A program made the position numbers and the translations under genes. From assembly GCA_030530145.1 (NCBI GenBank), contig JAUMVN010000005.1:1-64000 (forward strand): a stretch of 64,000 bases of DNA. The letters are read 5' to 3'. A model generated the notes under the pieces. It made no database searches, was not told where the DNA came from, and saw only the letters and a program-made list of their open reading frames with translations. The DNA is from Coriobacteriia bacterium (lineage in GTDB: Bacteria > Actinomycetota > Coriobacteriia > Coriobacteriales > Atopobiaceae). Position 1 is the stretch's first letter; each line of letters opens with the position of its first letter. This document shows, in pieces, positions 61,106 to 64,000 of the stretch.

Positions 61106-63544
61106 ATGATCGTCCTTGCCCTCGACACCTCGACCGATATGCTCGCCTGCGCCGTTGGGCGCATGGACGGCGGCTCGGTCGAGGTTCTTTCTTGCCGTGA
61201 CCACATGTGCCGGCGCCAGGCCAACGTCGAGCTCGTCTCCACGTGCAAAGAAGCGCTGGCCGCCGCCGGCCTTTCCATGGCCGACGTCGATGCGGTGCTC
61301 GTGGGCCGCGGCCCCGGTTCCTTCACGGGCGTGCGCATCGGCATCGCGACGGCCAAGGGCCTGGCTTGCGGCGCGGGTCTGCCCCTCTTCGGCATCTCGG
61401 CGCTCGACGCGATGGCCTGGTCGGCCCATGCGGCCGGTGCGCGCGGGACGCTCGCCGTCATGGGCGACGCCATGCGCGGCGAGGTCTATCCGGGCATCTA
61501 CCAGCTGGACGACGCCGGCGCGCACCGTACCTTCGCGGCCGAGACGGTCGTCAAGGCCGACGCCGCGGTTGCCGACCTCGCGGCCCGCTCGGACGTCGCC
61601 GAGCTCACGCTTTCCGGAAACGGCCTGGTCAAGTACCGTGCGCGCTTCGAGGCGGCGGGCTTCTTGCCCGAGCACGTGGCGGTCGAGGACGCCTGGTGGC
61701 CCACGGGCGAGGGGCTTCTTCGCGCCGCGGCCGAGGCCGACGTGTTCCATGCGGCGCCTGCTGGCGGCGCGCTCGGCGACCCAGCGCTCGTGCTGCCCAT
61801 CTACACGCGCCTCTCCGACGCCGAGGAGAGCGAGCGCACGCGCCTCGGCCTCAAGAAGCCCGCGACCGTCGAGCTCACCGGCTGTGACGACGCCCTCGCC
61901 GGCATCCACTCGCAGCTGCGTCCCATGACGGTCAACGACGTCCACGCCGTGGCCGAGCTCGAGGCCGAGGTCTTTGCCGGCGCGAACCACGAGCCGTGGT
62001 CTGAGCAGGTCTTCTACGACGACGTGACCACACACAACCATGTATGGTGGGTCGCGCACGACCGCGGCCAGATCATCGGCTACGCGGGCGGTACGGTCGT
62101 GGCCGACGAGCTGCAGGTGGCCAATGTTGCCGTGGCAGCCGGCCGCCGCCGCGAGGGCATCGCGGCGCGCCTGCTCTCGCGCGTGGCCTACGACGCGCAG
62201 ATGCTCAACGCCACGTGGTCGACGCTCGAGGTCGAGGTCGGCAACGGCGCTGCGGAGAAGCTCTACGAAAAGCTTGGCTACACCGAGGCTGGCGTGCGCC
62301 CCAACTACTACGGCGCTGGCCACGACGCGCGCATCATGCGCGTTGACCTGCCGCTCGTTGACGTCTCGCCCGACGCGGCCCGCGACCCGGCGCCGCGCGC
62401 GTCCATCCGCCCGTGGCCCATCGAGGCCGCTCCGCGCGACGACGAGGCCCGCGCCGCCATCGCCGACGCCGGCCCGCTGATCCTCTCCATCGAGTCCTCC
62501 TGCGACGAGACGGCCATGGCCGTGACCGACTCGCATGGCGTCGTGTGCGCGAGCGTCGTGGCCACCCAGATAGACTTCCACGCGCGCTTCGGCGGCGTCG
62601 TGCCCGAGATCGCGAGCCGCAAGCACACCGAGGCCATCGTCGGCGTCTTCGAGGAGACGCTCGCCAAGGCGGGCACCCACTTCGGCGTGGACACCCTGAC
62701 GCCTGCCGACCTCGCCGCCGTCGGCGTGACCGCGGGCCCGGGCCTTGTGGGCGCGCTCGTGGTTGGCGTTGCCTTCGCCAAGGGCCTCTGCACTGCCGCT
62801 GACCTGCCGCTTATTGCCGTGCACCACCTCGAGGGACACCTGATGGCCAACCTCTTCGAGACCCCGGGCCTCGAGCCGCCGTTCGTGGCGAGCCTTGTCT
62901 CGGGTGGCAACACAATGCTCGTGCACGTGCGTGCGTGGGGCGATTACGAGGTGCTCGGCCAGACCATCGACGACGCGGTGGGGGAGGCCTTCGACAAGGT
63001 GGCCAAGGCGCTCGGCCTGGGCTACCCCGGCGGCCCCGTGATCAGCAAGCTCGCGGCCAAGGGCAACAAGAAGGCCATCCACTTCCCGCGCGCGATGATG
63101 CACTCGGGCGACTACAGCTTTAGCTTGAGCGGCCTCAAGACCGCGGTCATCACCTATATCGAGGGCGAGAACCGCGCCGGCCGGCCCATCAACCTGCCCG
63201 ACCTCGCGGCCAGCTTCGAGGCCGCGGTCGTGGATGTGCAGGTGGCCAAGGCCCGGACGGCCGTCGAGCAGACCGGCGTCTCCGACATCTGCATCGGCGG
63301 CGGCGTGGCCGCGAACCCGGAGCTCCGCGGCGCGTACCAGAAGGTTTTCGGCAAGATGGGCGTCCGCGTGACCGTGCCGCCCATGCGCGCCTGCGGCGAC
63401 AACGCTGCGATGATCGGTATCCCTGCGCTGCGCAGCTACCTTGCGGGCAACTTCGCGCCGCTCACCCTGGACGCCGCGCCGAACGCGCCCCTCGGCACCT
63501 GGTCCACGCCCGACGCCCCGGTGCCGCCCACCTGGGAACGCTAA
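61106..63544 (+). CDS. TsaB-RimI-TsaD triple fusion protein
   Basis: 812 residues with three enzymes in one chain. Residues 1-~235: TsaB (LALDTSTDMLACAV, GRGPGSFTGVRIG). ~271-415: GNAT acetyltransferase RimI (ELQVANVAVAAGRRREGIAARLL; LEVEVGNGAAEKLYEKLGY). ~458-812: TsaD (SIESSCDETAMAV; metal-binding His574 and His578 in HHLEGH; SGGNTML; CGDNAAM). TsaB and TsaD make the t6A modification with TsaE, and RimI acetylates ribosomal protein S18. The ATG at 61106 suits AAGGAA at 61095-61100 better than the one at 61100. The three are usually separate adjacent genes. Confidence 0.95.
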   Translation: MIVLALDTSTDMLACAVGRMDGGSVEVLSCRDHMCRRQANVELVSTCKEALAAAGLSMADVDAVLVGRGPGSFTGVRIGIATAKGLACGAGLPLFGISALDAMAWSAHAAGARGTLAVMGDAMRGEVYPGIYQLDDAGAHRTFAAETVVKADAAVADLAARSDVAELTLSGNGLVKYRARFEAAGFLPEHVAVEDAWWPTGEGLLRAAAEADVFHAAPAGGALGDPALVLPIYTRLSDAEESERTRLGLKKPATVELTGCDDALAGIHSQLRPMTVNDVHAVAELEAEVFAGANHEPWSEQVFYDDVTTHNHVWWVAHDRGQIIGYAGGTVVADELQVANVAVAAGRRREGIAARLLSRVAYDAQMLNATWSTLEVEVGNGAAEKLYEKLGYTEAGVRPNYYGAGHDARIMRVDLPLVDVSPDAARDPAPRASIRPWPIEAAPRDDEARAAIADAGPLILSIESSCDETAMAVTDSHGVVCASVVATQIDFHARFGGVVPEIASRKHTEAIVGVFEETLAKAGTHFGVDTLTPADLAAVGVTAGPGLVGALVVGVAFAKGLCTAADLPLIAVHHLEGHLMANLFETPGLEPPFVASLVSGGNTMLVHVRAWGDYEVLGQTIDDAVGEAFDKVAKALGLGYPGGPVISKLAAKGNKKAIHFPRAMMHSGDYSFSLSGLKTAVITYIEGENRAGRPINLPDLAASFEAAVVDVQVAKARTAVEQTGVSDICIGGGVAANPELRGAYQKVFGKMGVRVTVPPMRACGDNAAMIGIPALRSYLAGNFAPLTLDAAPNAPLGTWSTPDAPVPPTWER

Positions 63545-63559
63545 GGATTCCGCACCAGC

Positions 63560-63594
63560 ACGGCCGGCCCTCCGCGTGAGGACCGGCCGTTTTA
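63560..63594 (+). terminator. Rho-independent terminator of the triple fusion gene
   Basis: ACGGCCGG and CCGGCCGT stem, followed by TTTA, 15 bp after the stop. Confidence 0.8.
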
Positions 63595-63630
63595 CGTTCC
63601 GCGAAGCCCGGTCGAACCAATACATCGTGT

Positions 63631-63746
63631 ATTGCGTAACTAAAATCGGACTTGCCGAGTAGACCGGGCATTATTGGAACCATTTAGTGCTGCGCAACGC
63701 TATTTTCGGCCGGTATACTCGACACTTTCTAATTAGGTTACGCAAT
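63631..63746. repeat. Palindromic element I
   Basis: ATTGCGTAAC (63631) is inverted at 63737-63746. Inner arms CGAGTAGACCGG and CCGGTATACTCG match at 11 of 12. CTTGCCGAGTAG (63651-63662) is identical to 3275-3286 in element A. The remainder of the gap to 63942 shows no gene. Confidence 0.8.
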
Positions 63747-63942
63747 TCATTCAGTTTTGCCGTATGTAGCCGCTTCAGGGTGCGCGACGTGGCCCCCAAG
63801 CCTCGCCAGCGACGAAGAAATGCCAACAGTTGGTGACGGGAACAGCGCCGTTTGTAACCGCGCGGCCCCGTTCGGCCCCCGCGCCGCCCTTCTTGCCGGC
63901 TTCCTCAGGCACAATAGCGCCCAGGAAAGAAGAGGGGCCACT

Positions 63943-64000
63943 ATGATGCAGTTCGCAGCCGCTGTGCAGGCGGCTATCGGCGTTTACAACATGGCGCTCG
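63943..64000 (+). CDS. Start of an unidentified gene, cut by the window edge
   Basis: AGAGGGG stands about seven bases before an ATG at 63943 (a second ATG follows at 63946). The visible product, MMQFAAAVQAAIGVYNMAL, has hydrophobic stretches and could begin a membrane protein. Too short to identify. Confidence 0.6.
   Translation, partial: MMQFAAAVQAAIGVYNMAL

Overview
The window is high-GC, densely coded bacterial DNA. Several traits together point to a Coriobacteriia (Actinomycetota) gut anaerobe close to Collinsella: a fused PurL/PurQ, a mannose-family PTS operon, a phosphoketolase, a 1,544-residue BadF/HgdB-type activator/dehydratase protein, reverse rubrerythrin, a tmRNA tag ending LALAA, and a sortase-anchored surface protein with a VPKTGD motif. 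The genus is inferred from gene content; there is no rRNA in the window.

Layout. 1-7.2 kb: an AlbA/Schlafen-type regulator between long direct repeats, a DMT exporter and purL. 7.6-9.4 kb: an ATPase/nuclease-like protein. 9.8-15.4 kb: a sugar module made of a LacI regulator, PTS IIB-IIC-IID-IIA and a GH13 alpha-glucosidase, with matching operators at the regulator and the transporter. 15.8-19.1 kb: an ECF riboflavin transporter operon (RibU-like S, fused double ATPase, EcfT) behind an FMN riboswitch, divergent from murB. 20.2-23.5 kb: an accessory island with a DUF559/Vsr-like protein and hipBA, punctuated by three copies of one palindromic repeat. 23.8-25.1 kb: a UPF0210 protein. 25.8-36.1 kb: an L-arabinose locus (ABC importer, araA, araB-like kinase, araD, mutarotase). 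36.4-42.3 kb: LacI regulator, phosphoketolase, small membrane protein, second LacI regulator. 42.5-47.8 kb: TetR plus the giant activator/dehydratase. 48-50.4 kb: tmRNA, a patatin-like protein, rplM-rpsI. 50.8-57 kb: housekeeping genes glmM, acpS, nnr, alr, a family 4 uracil-DNA glycosylase and tsaE. 57.4-58.9 kb: Fur/PerR, reverse rubrerythrin and a DUF3783 protein. 59.2-63.5 kb: a surface protein interrupted at a poly-G tract and a TsaB-RimI-TsaD triple fusion. The right edge cuts an unidentified gene.

Functionally, arabinose enters by the ABC transporter and is converted by AraA/B/D to xylulose 5-phosphate, which the phosphoketolase can cleave to acetyl phosphate and glyceraldehyde 3-phosphate. 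The Fur/rubrerythrin pair fits peroxide defence in an anaerobe. tsaE and the triple fusion supply three of the four proteins of the bacterial tRNA t6A pathway.

The most unusual property is between the genes. Many intergenic gaps hold a long palindromic element. The outer arms differ between families, but the centres share exact 10-12-mers that chain at least eight of them together. With the surface gene apparently switched off by a 9-G run and an over-represented CTTCTTGCC 9-mer, this is the part of the window most likely to hold undescribed biology.
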